Below, piece by piece: positions 63,724 through 64,000 of a stretch of DNA of 64,000 bases. The DNA is taken from NCBI RefSeq assembly GCF_022179325.1, contig NZ_BPQQ01000010.1:62001-126000 (forward strand), in the 5' to 3' direction. The stretch comes from Methylobacterium isbiliense. Its GTDB lineage: Bacteria > Pseudomonadota > Alphaproteobacteria > Rhizobiales > Beijerinckiaceae. The first letter of the stretch is position 1. The number at the start of each line of letters is the position of its first letter. The notes beneath the pieces are model-generated. The model was given only the letters and a program-made list of their open reading frames with translations, was not told where the DNA came from and searched no databases. The translations under genes and the position numbers were made by a program.

Positions 63724-64000
63724 TCAGCTCACCACCACCCTGGCTCCCACTGGCACCCGCTCGTAAAGGTCGATGACGTCCTCGTTCATCATCCGGATGC
63801 AGCCGGACGAGACGTTCTGGCCGATCGTGTGCGGCTCGTTGGTGCCGTGGATGCGGTAGAGCGAGGAGCCGAGATACAGCGCCCGCGCGCCGAGCGGGTT
63901 GCCGGGTCCCCCCTCCATGTGGCGCGGCAGGTCCGGCCGGCGGCGCAGCATCTCGGGCGGCGGCGTCCAGCCCGGCCATTCGCGCTTCTGGCTCACGGTC
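63724..64000 (-). CDS. L,D-transpeptidase (ErfK/YbiS family), 3' part
   Basis: The last 92 or so residues of a YkuD-type peptidoglycan crosslinking enzyme; the rest lies beyond the right edge, so no start is given. The catalytic motif HGTNEPHTIGQNVSSGCIRM contains the active-site Cys and the His. REWPGWTPPPEMLRRRPDLP and NPLGARALYLG are standard for the alphaproteobacterial branch. These enzymes link L- and D-centres (3-3 bridges), important for polar growth in Rhizobiales. Confidence 0.93.
   Translation of the reverse strand, partial: TVSQKREWPGWTPPPEMLRRRPDLPRHMEGGPGNPLGARALYLGSSLYRIHGTNEPHTIGQNVSSGCIRMMNEDVIDLYERVPVGARVVVS

Overview
The window is uniformly GC-rich, densely coded DNA of an alphaproteobacterium, most likely an order Hyphomicrobiales (Rhizobiales) member close to Methylobacterium. 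The reasons are the giant growth-pole protein that is typical of polar-growing Rhizobiales, the DUF1465/RcdA and DUF1192 cell-cycle-type genes, a cysteine-free long L31, the 6S RNA placed just upstream of the 5-formyl-THF cyclo-ligase, the MotA/OmpA-like pair next to ymdB, and the general codon style. The genus is an inference; no rRNA is present.

Layout. 1-4.5 kb: end-truncated ABC exporter, trmL, hemF, an EamA transporter, a CoxE-like VWA protein and a 2Fe-2S ferredoxin. 4.6-14.1 kb: a solitary Hpt protein divergent from a 2946-residue repeat protein resembling the Agrobacterium growth pole ring (GPR) protein. 14.1-18.5 kb: a cyanide-insensitive-type bd oxidase operon cydA-cydB-(DUF2474)-gbsR, with a perfect 20-bp palindrome in its promoter that probably binds the co-encoded regulator. 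18.5-26.4 kb: quinone oxidoreductase, HD-GYP phosphodiesterase, a translationally coupled murQ / SIS deaminase / nagA operon for cell-wall amino-sugar recycling, tRNA-Leu, and an FAD monooxygenase.

26.5-36 kb: map, radC, 6S RNA, cyclo-ligase, ymdB, a proton-channel/OmpA pair, MAPEG protein, ABC exporter, rpmE, rcdA-like gene, and a possible CtrA-controlled small RNA. 36-39.7 kb: the usual rpmH-rnpA-yidC-engB block. 39.7-44.2 kb (minus strand): phosphatase, a coupled three-gene unit (PD-(D/E)XK-like protein, ParA-like ATPase, basic-tailed protein), a secreted protein and a 2OG-Fe(II) oxygenase. 44.6-50.5 kb: a BclA/SbmA-like ABC transporter, a class III cyclase, a coupled terB-amidotransferase-lrgA-lrgB operon and tRNA-Thr. 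50.6-58 kb: a CelD-like acetyltransferase and a 1793-residue hybrid kinase with two kinase cores.

58.0-60.4 kb is clearly foreign: AT-rich, carrying one AIPR (abortive infection) gene with structured intergenic repeats beside it. Host-like DNA resumes with malate synthase G, a DUF2076 protein and a truncated L,D-transpeptidase. The best candidates for something new are the PD-(D/E)XK/ParA three-gene unit, the AIPR islet, the interspersed palindromic element shared by 30.8 kb and 58.3 kb, the GbsR-type operator of the bd oxidase, and the CtrA-box small RNA.
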